NCBI GenBank assembly: GCA_900473685.1
Contig: UCNE01000008.1
Location: 62,001 to 126,000 of the forward strand
Source: Hyphomicrobiales bacterium
Lineage (GTDB): Bacteria; Pseudomonadota; Alphaproteobacteria; Rhizobiales; Rhizobiaceae
Direction of reading: 5' to 3'
Length of the DNA stretch: 64,000 nt
A model generated the notes under the pieces. It had not been told where the DNA came from. It searched no databases and worked only from the letters and a program-made list of their open reading frames with translations. Below, piece after piece: positions 7,973-17,221 of this stretch (position 1 is the first letter of the stretch; each line of letters begins with the position of its first letter). A program made the position numbers and the translations under genes.

Positions 7973-9780
7973 CCCGTCCCGATATTCCCGTCACCATTAG
8001 CGGCGATCCAAAGGGCTTCGAAAGTGCACTCGCGCGCATCCGCGCCAAGACGGGAACGACGGCAAACGATATCGTCAATTCGTTTCTGGCAATCAAATCG
8101 AAGATCGGTGGGATTGGTGGCTTTCTGGCCGCTGCGGGTGTGACAGCGGCGGTCAGCGCGGTGCACGAGGCCGCAGGGGCAATTGCCGAAGTTGGGGCGG
8201 CTGCTCGCCGCGCTGGCGTGGATGTGAAATCGTTTCAGGAACTGAAGTTCGTTGCCGAACAGAACAAAATCGGTGTGGACGCACTCACTGATGGCTTGAA
8301 AGAACTGTCGCTTAGGGCCGACGAGTTCATAGTAACTGGCGGTGGCGCGGCTGCGGAGTCCTTTCTGCGTCTTGGTCTGAATGCCCAAATGCTAAAAGAG
8401 AAATTGAAAGACCCGTCTGCCCTTTTTACCGAAATCATCGGCAAACTTGGTGACCTCGATAAGGCGGCCCAGATCCGAGTTCTTGACGAGATCTTTGGTG
8501 GTGCCGGCGGCGAGCAGTTCCTTCAGCTGATCAGGCTCGGCGAGAAGGGCATCCAGGACCTCATTCAAGCGGCCCACAAACTTGGTCTCGTCTTCGATGA
8601 GGATATGATCAAGAAGGCCGACGATATCGACAAGAAGTTTAACGTGATAACCAATGTGATCGGTACGAACCTAAAAGGCGCTATCGTTGGGGCTGCCTCG
8701 GCACTGATCGGTTTTCTAGATCATTTGAATGCCATTGAAGAGCGTATGGGCGCGATCGGCAACAGTGATTTTTTCAAATCCTTGTCGAATGGGTTAGGCG
8801 TTGACACAAGCAAAGTCTATCGCGTTGTCCCTGGGAAGGGGATCGTCGCAGAAGATCCGAGTGAGCCGGGCGCAAAACCTGTTTCGCCGGCCCAATCAAC
8901 GCCTACAACAGCTCGCGTTCCCAGTGCCATCGATATTCTTCGGGGCAAGCTCATTGATGGTAAGGTTGCGGCCGCGTTCGAGACCAATTCTCCGTCACCT
9001 TCATCGTCATCGTCGCGGGGTTCCGGAGCAAAATCCGCCAAGGAAGAAGAAGCTGCCTATATTGGCGTCATCAAGACGCTGAAGGAAGAGCTAGAGCTGA
9101 TCGGAAAGTCCGATGTCGAGCGCGAGAAGATGACGGCATTGCGGGAAGCCGGGGTAGCTGCCTCTTCGAAAGAAGGACAGGAAATCGAAAAGCTCATTGA
9201 GCTGAAGCATCGCCAGACGGCTGCGGAAGACGAGCTACAGGCGAAGCGTGAAGAGGCGCAACAGGTGGCCGAAGACTTCGGTGCCACGCTCGATGATCAG
9301 CTGGGCCGGATTGTCGATGGAACGTTCGAGGCGAGGGATGCGGTGGCGGCGCTGGTGAACGAACTCATCAATGCGAGCACCGGCGGTAAGGGGCTCTTCG
9401 GAAGCCTGTTTGGCGCGCTTACTTCCGGTGGCGGCCTGGGGAGCCCTAAAGTAGCTTCGGCCGCATCTCCCGGTAATGTTCTTGGCTATGGTGGCCCGCG
9501 TGCAGCCGGGGGGAATGTGTCGCCGGGCCGCATCTACCAGATCAACGAAAAGGAACAGGAACTGTTCATGCCCGGCGTGCAGGGCAGTATCATTGCTCCC
9601 AGCAAATTACGGGATGGTTCAGCCAACGCGTCGGGGCCGGAGCTCTCCGTTATCCAGATTTCACTTTCGCCAGAACTGAAGGCTGCGATCCTTCAGGAGG
9701 CGCAGAGCCAGTCCATCGAAGTCGTACAGAAAAACAACGCCGCGCAGGAAAACTTCCGGAAGAATGGCGGGACGATCTGA
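7969..9780 (+). CDS. tail tape measure protein
   Basis: The 603-residue protein follows the tail chaperones, the position of lambda H. It has a hydrophobic GGIGGFLAAAGVTAAVSAVHEA region near residues 45-70, long helical stretches with Lys/Glu heptads in the C-terminal half (AAEDELQAKREEAQQVAEDF), and a Gly-rich C-terminus (GKGLFGSLFGALTSGGGLG). It ends in the typical tape-measure segment ASPGNVLGYGG and GRIYQINEKEQELFMPG. It sets tail length and is ejected with the DNA. Its short length predicts a short tail. Confidence 0.9.
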   Translation: MTRPDIPVTISGDPKGFESALARIRAKTGTTANDIVNSFLAIKSKIGGIGGFLAAAGVTAAVSAVHEAAGAIAEVGAAARRAGVDVKSFQELKFVAEQNKIGVDALTDGLKELSLRADEFIVTGGGAAAESFLRLGLNAQMLKEKLKDPSALFTEIIGKLGDLDKAAQIRVLDEIFGGAGGEQFLQLIRLGEKGIQDLIQAAHKLGLVFDEDMIKKADDIDKKFNVITNVIGTNLKGAIVGAASALIGFLDHLNAIEERMGAIGNSDFFKSLSNGLGVDTSKVYRVVPGKGIVAEDPSEPGAKPVSPAQSTPTTARVPSAIDILRGKLIDGKVAAAFETNSPSPSSSSSRGSGAKSAKEEEAAYIGVIKTLKEELELIGKSDVEREKMTALREAGVAASSKEGQEIEKLIELKHRQTAAEDELQAKREEAQQVAEDFGATLDDQLGRIVDGTFEARDAVAALVNELINASTGGKGLFGSLFGALTSGGGLGSPKVASAASPGNVLGYGGPRAAGGNVSPGRIYQINEKEQELFMPGVQGSIIAPSKLRDGSANASGPELSVIQISLSPELKAAILQEAQSQSIEVVQKNNAAQENFRKNGGTI

Positions 9781-10430
9781 TGCCGACACTCATCTTGCTA
9801 CCCGACGTGATCTATAGCCAGGTGGATTTCGACCCTGTCCGCATCCGCAACAGCAACCAGATGGAGGGGCGGCGCACCGAAACGGAGATTTCGGGTACTC
9901 CGTATTGGACGGGCCGCTTCAGTGCTGAGAAGCTGACCACGCGCGAAGCCGCGCTATTTGACGCCTTTGCCATGGACGCCCTCGATGGGGACGTGATCGC
10001 TGGGTATGACGCCCATAGGCCTCGCCCCATAGCGTACCAGGGCAGCCAGCCATTGTCGGGCGTGAAGGCTGGCGGCGGCGCGTTCAACGGCGATGCGGTG
10101 CTGCAATCGATCGGCGATAGCAGGACGATTACGGTTTCGGGCCTTCCGGCAGGGTTCCAGCTTTCCCGTGGTGATTATGTCGAAATCCGCAAATCGGTGC
10201 TGAAACGATCCCTCCATCTGATCCGCGCCGATGCCGTCGCCAATGCGGGCGGCATCGTCACTTTGTCTATCCGCTTCGGCCTCGATCTGCAGAACTTCAC
10301 GCTTCCTTGCACCGCCCATTTCGAAAAAGCCGCCTGCATCATGGAAATCGATGCAGGGAGCTACAGCCTGCCGAAGTCCTGGCCGAACTATACCGCCAGC
10401 TTCAGCCTGACCGAGGTATTCCCCGCATGA
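9780..10430 (+). CDS. minor tail protein (gpM-like position)
   Basis: The 216-residue protein starts one base before the tape-measure stop ends. A segment QMEGRRTETEISGTPYWTGR with following REAALFDAFAMDALDGDVIA fits the beta-rich distal tail proteins found between tape measure and the L/K genes in rhizobial siphophages. The C-terminal half repeats strand patterns (TITVSGLPAGFQLSRGDYVE). The family cannot be named with certainty; the role at the tail tip is inferred from order. Confidence 0.65.
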   Translation: MPTLILLPDVIYSQVDFDPVRIRNSNQMEGRRTETEISGTPYWTGRFSAEKLTTREAALFDAFAMDALDGDVIAGYDAHRPRPIAYQGSQPLSGVKAGGGAFNGDAVLQSIGDSRTITVSGLPAGFQLSRGDYVEIRKSVLKRSLHLIRADAVANAGGIVTLSIRFGLDLQNFTLPCTAHFEKAACIMEIDAGSYSLPKSWPNYTASFSLTEVFPA

Positions 10431-11017
10431 GTGTTCTCGATCCTGCTGTTGACGATCTTGTCGAAGGCGGCCGAATTGCCCGGTTGGACCTGATCCGTCT
10501 TGACCTTCCGGCCAAAACGGCCGGCTACCATCGCGGTGGCAGGCCATACACCTATAACGGCCTCGTCTATTTACCGAACCGCTTTCTACAGATGGGGAAC
10601 ATGTCCAGCGCGCTGGGCACGGCCGTCACTACCCGAACGATCGTGTTCTCCAATATTCCGGTCGCCAATCCGGACGACGCGGTAGCCCAGATCGAAGCCT
10701 ACAATTACCAGAACGCGCCAGTGATCATCGCGCATCTCGCCGGTGATCCTGACACCGACCAGGTCGTCGGTATCCTGGCGTCTTCGGTCTACGAAATCGA
10801 CCAGGTGCGGTTCAACGAGGGCGCGGTCACCGGTTCGGAACGATCGCTCACCCTGTCGATCGATCTCCAGCCGCCCGGCCGATCGGCGCGCGGCTCGACG
10901 GGCGTTAAGCGGTCCATGAAGGAACAGCAGTTCGATAATCTCGCGACGGACACTGGACTAGAGTATGTCGCGACCAATGCCACGATCCCCGAAGAGTGGG
11001 GGCAGGCGAGCCGCTAA
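10427..11017 (+). CDS. minor tail protein (gpL-like position)
   Basis: The ATG at 10427 overlaps the previous stop by four bases and gives 196 residues. RIARLDLIRLDLPAKT, GRPYTYNGLVYLPNRFLQMG, and NYQNAPVIIAHL are typical of DUF2163/L-like tail-hub proteins, in which the first domain records what is measured from the array edge and the second ends near a variable tail. In lambda, gpL binds an iron-sulphur cluster and sits near the tip. The Cys residues that ligate iron in gpL are not evident here, so this may be only a positional equivalent. Confidence 0.65.
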   Translation: MSVLDPAVDDLVEGGRIARLDLIRLDLPAKTAGYHRGGRPYTYNGLVYLPNRFLQMGNMSSALGTAVTTRTIVFSNIPVANPDDAVAQIEAYNYQNAPVIIAHLAGDPDTDQVVGILASSVYEIDQVRFNEGAVTGSERSLTLSIDLQPPGRSARGSTGVKRSMKEQQFDNLATDTGLEYVATNATIPEEWGQASR

Positions 11018-11021
11018 TCAG

Positions 11022-11435
11022 ATGAACAGATTTAGAATTGTGCAAAGCACGCTCTCGGGCGAGCTGGCGAAGCCTTATGACTATGGCACCCCGGACCGGT
11101 CCGATTGCTTCATGATGGGCTGCGCTCTCGTCGATGCGATCGAAGGTTCACAGCTCGCCGCGAAATACGCCGGCGCCTACCGGACATTGGCAGGGGCTCA
11201 ACGGGCGCTTCGCAAGCGTGGCTTCAAAAGCCTTGTCGGTTTCTGGACCGCCGAACTTGGCCGCACCGCGGTTGGTGCTGCCGAGGCTCGTGTCGGCGAT
11301 CTCGTAATCCTGCGCCTTGCTGATGGCGCCGAACATGTCGGCGTCTGCCTCGGTATGCGTTTTGTCACCAAGACCGCCAGGGGCCGTGAAGATCACGGCC
11401 TTTCCGACGTCGTTGCCGCATTTCATATCGGATAA
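11022..11435 (+). CDS. NlpC/P60-like cysteine peptidase of the tail tip (gpK-like)
   Basis: The ATG at 11022 gives 137 residues. PYDYGTPDRSDCFMMGCALV places a candidate catalytic Cys in the usual D-C motif. AKYAGAYRTLAGAQRALRKRG resembles DUF6950 proteins of rhizobial phages, and GAEHVGVCLG carries the candidate His. Tail peptidases of this class (lambda gpK) cut peptidoglycan at entry. The gene lies between L-like and J-like genes, the lambda order. Catalytic competence depends on these residues being correctly assigned by eye. Confidence 0.72.
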   Translation: MNRFRIVQSTLSGELAKPYDYGTPDRSDCFMMGCALVDAIEGSQLAAKYAGAYRTLAGAQRALRKRGFKSLVGFWTAELGRTAVGAAEARVGDLVILRLADGAEHVGVCLGMRFVTKTARGREDHGLSDVVAAFHIG

Positions 11436-11440
11436 TCTAG

Positions 11441-14400
11441 ATGGCCATCTTTTCCGCAATCGCCACGGCGATAGCCGGCGCGCTATTTGCCGGCTCGACG
11501 CTGGCCGCGACCATCATCGGCAGTGGCTTGGCTTTCGCGACACAACTCGGATTCCAATATCTCAACCGTCCGAAGAAGCGGAAATATACGGCCGTCCAGG
11601 GCGAAACGCAGTTTGGCGGCGATGTGCCCGTCGGCGCCTTCTACGGGACGGGCAAGACCAAAGGGCAGCGAGCGTTCTATGCCAAGTGGGACAAGGGCAA
11701 CAAATACAATGCCGAGGTGTTCATTCTTGCCAACGGATGGTGCGACGGGCTTGAACCGTACATCTATCTCTTCGGTGAGAAGCGGAACCTTCTATCGCGT
11801 CCGGTGCTCGGCAACGAAGCGGCCCGCTATTACATCGAGGGGTTCACCGACAACAACGGCGACCCTGCCATCTCGATCCGCTTCTACGACGGCCGGCCCG
11901 GTCAAGGCGTCGATCAGCGGCTTGTCAATTTTACCGCGAACCTCGGCAGCACATGGAAGAACACGAGCATTAACGCCGGGCTCTGCTATGTTATCGTTGA
12001 GCGCTATTACAGCGACCGGTTCTTCGGCGGCAAAGGCAAGCCGGAGGTCGAATTCGTGTTGCGCGGCCTCAAGGAATACGACCCGCGCAAGGATGCTACC
12101 CTTGCGGGTGGCGCCGGTCCCCAACGCCTCGACGATCCTTCCACGTGGGTGCATACTCTAAATCCTGCCGTGCACCGGTTGAACTATCAGCTGGGCCTGA
12201 AGGCGATGATTTCCGGCCGGACGCTGATCGGTGAGGGTAAAACGCTCGGCCAGCTTGATCTTGGTTCCTACTTCGCCGCCATGAACGTCTGCGACGCACT
12301 CCGCACCGATGGGAAAAAGCGCTACCAATGCTCACTGTTTGTCACGGGTGAAGACGATCATACCGAGATTCTGAAGGAATTCGATGATGCCATGGCCGGG
12401 TACGGCCTCAATCGCCGAGGCCTGTCCGGCGTTATTCCGGGCGCGCCCCAAATCCCGGTTCTGGAGATCACGGCCGCCGATATCCCGGTCGACCGCGCCA
12501 AGGAAATCCAGTTCCGAAAGTCCGCCTTCGATCGTTACAATCATCTGTCTGGGCAGTTCCTCTCGATCGAGGCGAACTGGAACCCGGAAAGCCTGACGCC
12601 GGTCTACGTGAATGCCGATGTCGCTACGGACGGCCGCAATCGCCAGACCAGCAACGACTTCCTGCAGGTGACTGATCCGGATATCGCGCAATACCTGCTT
12701 AATATCCGCTACCGGCAGAACCGCAAGGGTGGCACTGCGACCCTGCCTGTCAGCCGTCGTGTCGGCCTCAGGGTTCAGGAAGGTGAGTGGGTCGTTTGGC
12801 GCGGTAAGGAGTGGATGATCTCGGAATGGGTGCTCGATGAGCAGTTCCGCATTACGCTGAAACTCTCGGAGGCCGGCGCCGACATTTACGACGACGAGGA
12901 TATCGAACCTGGTCCTGTGGTCATTCCGCCCACACCTAACATCAATCCTTCGATGTTATTCACGGTCCAGAATTTCAACGTCACGGCGGGGATGATCACA
13001 GGCGCCGGCGGCCATGATGTGCCGTGTCTGGTGTTCACCTGGACGCCACCGCAGGATCCGACAATCGTGGCCGTCCGGATCTTCTTCAGGCAGTCGGGAC
13101 AGCTGGCAGAACTCCTTGTCACCTGCACCGATCCGGAAAGTGGAAAGTACACGACGACAGATGGGATCGTCTCGGGAACGATCTACGACGCACATGCAAC
13201 CATCACCACCGTTCCCGATCGCTTGAAAACGTTCACACCATGGGCCACCACCGCGACAGAAACCGGTGAAGTTTACCTGCCGGGGATGGTTGCAGGGCTC
13301 CAGACCTTTGTTGACGGGGCAACGCTCTGGATCCGCGACGGTGTCCGTCAAACCATCCTCGATATTCAACGGCTTTCGCGTCTCTCGCTCGACCAGGATT
13401 TCACGGCCTTCAAGGATCGCCAAACGATCCGCCGGGAGATCGCCTCGACGACGGGCGCCAACAAGGCGTTTTTCCTTGAACAGATCGACGTAGCGACCGG
13501 GCCGAGTTCGTCTCTGGCCCGGCGCATGACAGTCGTTGAGGCCACGCTGCCCGGCATCAGCGCGAATGCGAAAGCTCTCGACCTTCTATCAGTCCGAGTC
13601 GCGACGACAGAAGGCAAGACGGACGTCCTGGCGCAAAGCATAACCGATCTTTCGGCGGTCGTTGCCGACAAGGTTGGATCGACGGCCTTTGCCGCGCTGA
13701 CGTCCCGCGTCACCACAGAGGAAGGTAAAAGCACGGCGCAGGCCGCCGACATCGTTGACCTTCAATCGCAAATTAACGGCAAGGCCTCGGCCTCGGCGGT
13801 GTCATTGTTGCAGACACAGGTCAACACGGTAGAGACGACGGCCGACAGCAAGGCCCTTGTGTATCGCCAGACCACGGCTCCCACGGGAACCGGTGTGAAA
13901 TTGCGCGATCTTTGGATCAAGTCCAATTCGGGCAACATCATCTATGTCTGCACGGCAACCGGTGCTGTTCCGACATGGACGCTTTCCGAGGATCAGCGCA
14001 TTCCGACGCTCGTGACGGATGTGCAAGCGACGGCCGATGCCATCACGTCGATCTCCGCCGGCCAGACAACCGGCGACCTCGCGACGGCAAATTTCCGTAT
14101 GGGCGTTTCGGCCGGGCCTGCCGGATATTCGTCTCGCATCGCTATGGAGGCCAGAACCGGCGGCGCGGGCGCGTGGCGCAGTGCAGGCTTGTTCATCGAC
14201 GTTCCGGCGTCGACAGGCACACCAACGCGCATCGTTCTGCAGGCTGATCAGATCGCCATGACGAACGGGGCGACGGTGAAAAACCCGTTCGTGTTCGAGA
14301 GTGGGGTGCTCTATCTCGACGAAATCAACGTCAAGCAGGCGAACATCACCAACTTGGTGGTGACGACTTCGAACATCGCGGCGGGTGCCGTCAGCGGCTT

Positions 14401-14746
14401 TTATATTGCCACATCAGCGCCGGAGATAGAAAGCGCGGCTGACCTTGAGATGACGTTGGTAGTTCCTCACGGGACAGGTTCTCCCCGCGTTCTCATTTTC
14501 GCCAACGGCAAGTTTCGTAAAAAATTCATCGACGACTTTGGTGCAGTCATAACGGTCACGCCCGGCAGGGCCGGGTCAGTGGTCTCTTTGCCGGCCGAAA
14601 CTCTTGCAGGCGTTAATTGCCCCTATACTTGCGCAGGGGCGTACACGCCAGCGTCAGCAACGGCATCCACAACCTTCACGTTCAACGTGTCTGGGCGTGG
14701 CTACAGTCGTGACCGTGAAATCTACGCACTCGTGATGAAGCGCTAA
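11441..14746 (+). CDS. tail tip / host specificity protein J-like
   Basis: At 1101 residues this is the largest phage gene here and follows the gpK-like peptidase, as J follows K/I. The N-terminal 25 residues are hydrophobic (AIAGALFAGSTLAATIIGSG), followed by a conserved hub region (FYGTGKTKGQRAFYAKWDKG). A fibronectin-like region follows around residues 490-600, and then a long helical part with repeated TEGKTDVLAQSITDLSAVV-type units. The C-terminal 150 residues are beta-rich. It forms the central fibre that contacts the receptor. It is intact. Confidence 0.82.
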   Translation: MAIFSAIATAIAGALFAGSTLAATIIGSGLAFATQLGFQYLNRPKKRKYTAVQGETQFGGDVPVGAFYGTGKTKGQRAFYAKWDKGNKYNAEVFILANGWCDGLEPYIYLFGEKRNLLSRPVLGNEAARYYIEGFTDNNGDPAISIRFYDGRPGQGVDQRLVNFTANLGSTWKNTSINAGLCYVIVERYYSDRFFGGKGKPEVEFVLRGLKEYDPRKDATLAGGAGPQRLDDPSTWVHTLNPAVHRLNYQLGLKAMISGRTLIGEGKTLGQLDLGSYFAAMNVCDALRTDGKKRYQCSLFVTGEDDHTEILKEFDDAMAGYGLNRRGLSGVIPGAPQIPVLEITAADIPVDRAKEIQFRKSAFDRYNHLSGQFLSIEANWNPESLTPVYVNADVATDGRNRQTSNDFLQVTDPDIAQYLLNIRYRQNRKGGTATLPVSRRVGLRVQEGEWVVWRGKEWMISEWVLDEQFRITLKLSEAGADIYDDEDIEPGPVVIPPTPNINPSMLFTVQNFNVTAGMITGAGGHDVPCLVFTWTPPQDPTIVAVRIFFRQSGQLAELLVTCTDPESGKYTTTDGIVSGTIYDAHATITTVPDRLKTFTPWATTATETGEVYLPGMVAGLQTFVDGATLWIRDGVRQTILDIQRLSRLSLDQDFTAFKDRQTIRREIASTTGANKAFFLEQIDVATGPSSSLARRMTVVEATLPGISANAKALDLLSVRVATTEGKTDVLAQSITDLSAVVADKVGSTAFAALTSRVTTEEGKSTAQAADIVDLQSQINGKASASAVSLLQTQVNTVETTADSKALVYRQTTAPTGTGVKLRDLWIKSNSGNIIYVCTATGAVPTWTLSEDQRIPTLVTDVQATADAITSISAGQTTGDLATANFRMGVSAGPAGYSSRIAMEARTGGAGAWRSAGLFIDVPASTGTPTRIVLQADQIAMTNGATVKNPFVFESGVLYLDEINVKQANITNLVVTTSNIAAGAVSGFYIATSAPEIESAADLEMTLVVPHGTGSPRVLIFANGKFRKKFIDDFGAVITVTPGRAGSVVSLPAETLAGVNCPYTCAGAYTPASATASTTFTFNVSGRGYSRDREIYALVMKR

Positions 14747-14818
14747 ACGAAAGCGCCCCCCGGTTGCTCCAGCTCTCGGGCGTCTAACTGCAAATATTTA
14801 AGTTTTGAGGAGATCGCA

Positions 14819-15169
14819 GTGACTGAAGAAAACACCATCCACATCAGCCCGGAAGTTCATGCGGCGAATAATGCCGCTCGAGCGGAGTTTTTCGAGGAGA
14901 GAACCTTGGTCGCTTCACAGCGCTACATGGACGCGATGGCCAATCTGAAACGCGTCAATAACGAGAACGAAGAGCTTCGCGCCTCGATCGTCCTCATGTC
15001 TCAGCCGCGGCCGCAGGACGAAGAGAACAATGCTCTCGCCGATCTGTTGCGCGCCTTCCTCGTTGGTGGCGTCTTCGACGGATCGGCGGTGGAAAATCTC
15101 GTCCGGGATGCAAAGAGCGTGATCCCGTCTGATGATGACGGCGGCGCTGACGAAGGCGAGGGCAGCTAA
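14819..15169 (+). CDS. hypothetical phage protein, GTG start
   Basis: The 116-residue product starts with GTG at 14819, chosen because GAGGAG lies eight bases upstream. The sequence is helical and acidic (SPEVHAANNAARAEFFEERT, NENEELRASI) with a probable short coiled coil and an Asp/Glu-rich C-terminus. Its stop overlaps the ATG of the knob protein gene. No function can be named; position between tip protein and receptor-binding protein suggests a fibre-associated part. Confidence 0.65.
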   Translation: MTEENTIHISPEVHAANNAARAEFFEERTLVASQRYMDAMANLKRVNNENEELRASIVLMSQPRPQDEENNALADLLRAFLVGGVFDGSAVENLVRDAKSVIPSDDDGGADEGEGS

Positions 15170-16290
15170 TGGCCGTCCTCCTTCCCTCTGTCTATAAAGA
15201 CGGTACAGCGACGGTTGCGGCGAACGGCGTGGCCGTTACGGGGCAAGGCACCATGTGGCTGAATACGGTCCTGCCCGGCGATTTCTTCGGAACGCACAAG
15301 GGCTCGCCTAATCGTATCCTGGCGGTCAACAGTAACACCTCGCTCACCTTGGCCTATCCGTGGCTTGGCGGCGCGCAGGCCACTGCTGCCTATGAAATCA
15401 TGTATCAGAGCGACACCGCCCGGATGCAGGAGACGGCGAGGCAGCTCCTCGAAAAGCTTTCGAGCGGCAATGTGGACGCTTTCGCCGAGCTTATCGGCGC
15501 GGCCGATCGCATTCCGACTTTCACCGGCCCCGGTGCAATGGACTTGCTTGTTACCGGGGCAAAGGGTCGGCAAATCCTGGCTTCGGCGGACTTAATCGCG
15601 ACCCTAGCTATGCTCGGTCCTGCCGGTGGATATGCGCCGCAGCCGCAAAGCGCGGGCGTCGGTATGGTCAACGGTGACTTTAACAACCTGATTTATCCCG
15701 GCGATTACACAATCGCCAGCGCCTACACGAACGGGGTGACCAGCGCCGCATCAACATCTTATTCGGGATTTTTGGAGGTTCGGGTACGCACGGGTGTGGG
15801 GATGTGGCAAACGTTCACGTCTGGTCAGGTTTCGTGGGAGCGGTACTCAGCAACGAGTGACGGGTCAAGCTGGACGGCTTGGCAGGTTGTCGACAGCTAT
15901 ACTGTTGGAACGGTTTCGAGGAACACTGCGGGCGAACCGACCGGCGCAATCATTGAACGCGGCTCAAATGCAAACGGCGAGTATGTGCGGTACGCCGATG
16001 GGACGCAAATTTGTTGGGCTCCGGCTGGTTCTGGATCATTGACATCAGGCGCAACGGATGGCCCCGCAGGACCGTTGTTCATCGGCCCGACAAAGACATG
16101 GACGCTCCCCATTGCGTTCTCCAACGCCTCTACTGCCATTGGTATGGTTACTAATCCCAGGTCATCGAACCGTTGGGGGACTTGTATTGGCATCTCTGCG
16201 TCTACTGCAAACTTTAGAATATTTTCGACCGTTACTAGCGCGTCCGATCTCGCTTTTGACGCATTTGCAATAGGGAGGTGGTTCGTATGA
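15169..16290 (+). CDS. tail fibre / receptor-binding protein with pyocin-knob-like domain
   Basis: The 373-residue product has an N-terminal region that resembles tail-attachment domains (ATVAANGVAVTGQGTMW, SNTSLTLAYPWLGG). A central segment, DFNNLIYPGDYTIASAYTNG followed by GFLEVRVRTGVGMWQTFTSG, then SWTAWQVV, matches pyocin knob domains, which bind surface polysaccharide. The C-terminal 100 residues (PIAFSNASTAIGMV) look like a phage tail-collar/receptor tip. This is a candidate host-range determinant. It overlaps the next start by four bases. Confidence 0.78.
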   Translation: MAVLLPSVYKDGTATVAANGVAVTGQGTMWLNTVLPGDFFGTHKGSPNRILAVNSNTSLTLAYPWLGGAQATAAYEIMYQSDTARMQETARQLLEKLSSGNVDAFAELIGAADRIPTFTGPGAMDLLVTGAKGRQILASADLIATLAMLGPAGGYAPQPQSAGVGMVNGDFNNLIYPGDYTIASAYTNGVTSAASTSYSGFLEVRVRTGVGMWQTFTSGQVSWERYSATSDGSSWTAWQVVDSYTVGTVSRNTAGEPTGAIIERGSNANGEYVRYADGTQICWAPAGSGSLTSGATDGPAGPLFIGPTKTWTLPIAFSNASTAIGMVTNPRSSNRWGTCIGISASTANFRIFSTVTSASDLAFDAFAIGRWFV

Positions 16291-16625
16291 TTATCAGGCT
16301 TTCCCCGCAAAGGCGGGACGATGCACTGACAGTTTCGCTGGCCGGGGACGTGGTGACGGTAAATGGCGAGGCGTTCGATTTCGCGCCTTTGCCGGAAGGC
16401 GCGACCCTGCCGCACGGTGCGATCGACAGCGAGTGGTTCGCCGGGCCTGTCTCTCGCGAAAACGGCAGCCTGACGCTGACGCTGTTGCTGCCGCATGGTT
16501 CCAATCCATCGCAGAACGTTGCCTTCCCTGCGCCGGTCGTGATGGTCCAAGACGGCCTGGTCGTGCTGCCTTTCGATTTCAATGCTGGGCCCGTGCGAGA
16601 GGATGCCGTTGATGCTGAAGATTGA
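16287..16625 (+). CDS. hypothetical phage protein, tail-fibre associated
   Basis: The ATG at 16287 overlaps the knob protein stop and has a strong GGGAGGTGG ribosome-binding site at 16273-16281 inside that gene; an in-frame GTG at 16278 lies within this site and is unlikely. The 112-residue protein is beta-rich (LTVSLAGDVVTVNGEAFDFA; PEGATLPHGAIDSEWFAGPV). Proteins of this size follow tail-fibre genes in many rhizobial prophages and precede DUF4376 proteins, but their function is not known. Confidence 0.65.
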   Translation: MIIRLSPQRRDDALTVSLAGDVVTVNGEAFDFAPLPEGATLPHGAIDSEWFAGPVSRENGSLTLTLLLPHGSNPSQNVAFPAPVVMVQDGLVVLPFDFNAGPVREDAVDAED

Positions 16626-17022
16626 TTTTTCGCAAGCGATCACAGCCGAACGTAAAGCAGAAGCCGTCAAAGAAGCCGCGATTACTGGTATCCTGGCGGA
16701 GCGGACGCGGCGGCTTGCTGGCGGGTTTGACCATGATTTCGGGGATGATCGCGGCATTCACCGTATCGGCACGACTGACGCCGACCAGCTCGGCTGGAGC
16801 GAGGTCACGACGCTTTCAAACGCGCTTATGGCCCTTGGCGATACCGTCACCACCATCACCGCTGTGACCGATACCGGCCCGGTGGAAATCTCGGCGCTTG
16901 AATGGCAGGCGATCCTCGTTGCCGCCGGCCAGTTCCGCCAGCCAATCTGGAAGGCAAGCTTTGCCCTTCAGGCCATGGACGTGATCCCGGCCGATTTCAC
17001 TGCTGACCAATACTGGCCGTGA
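16612..17022 (+). CDS. DUF4376-like protein, probable tail fibre assembly factor
   Basis: The ATG at 16612 is preferred over 16603 and 16582 because GAGAGG at about 16596-16602 sits at a good distance. The 136-residue product contains FDHDFGDDRGIHRIGTTDAD followed by an Ala-rich helix and ISALEWQAILVAAG, the DUF4376 pattern often found after phage tail-fibre genes. Some relatives work as fibre assembly chaperones; that role is inferred here. The gene overlaps the previous one by 14 bases. Confidence 0.7.
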   Translation: MLKIDFSQAITAERKAEAVKEAAITGILAERTRRLAGGFDHDFGDDRGIHRIGTTDADQLGWSEVTTLSNALMALGDTVTTITAVTDTGPVEISALEWQAILVAAGQFRQPIWKASFALQAMDVIPADFTADQYWP

Positions 17023-17033
17023 CGTCGAGCCTT

Positions 17034-17147
17034 TTACACTAGAAGTAGTAGCGGCAATGCGAGCGCGAACAGCGCCAAAGCAGCGCCGGTCGTGATGCGT
17101 GCGGCCCTAGCCAGTCGGTTCCGCCGACCATCCCAGTCATAAGTCAT
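17034..17147 (-). CDS. 37-residue single-pass membrane protein on the opposite strand
   Basis: On the minus strand an AGGAGG ribosome-binding site (17154-17159) lies six bases before an ATG (17145-17147). The frame runs 37 residues to TAA at 17034-17036. It reads as a charged start (MTYDWDGRRNRLARAARI) and then one hydrophobic helix (TTGAALALFALALPLLLLV), so it is a basic-N-terminus membrane peptide. It sits in the gap between the DUF4376-like gene and the endolysin, antiparallel to both. Short proteins beginning with a YDW-type motif are familiar to me from rhizobia, without known function. An antiholin-like role is possible but is only a guess. Confidence 0.68.
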   Translation of the reverse strand: MTYDWDGRRNRLARAARITTGAALALFALALPLLLLV

Positions 17148-17221
17148 TCCTGCCTCCTCAAGTCCGGCAAGACTTGGCGCAGCGCGGCAGAACGTCAACC
17201 CCATTTTCTAAGGACATCACC

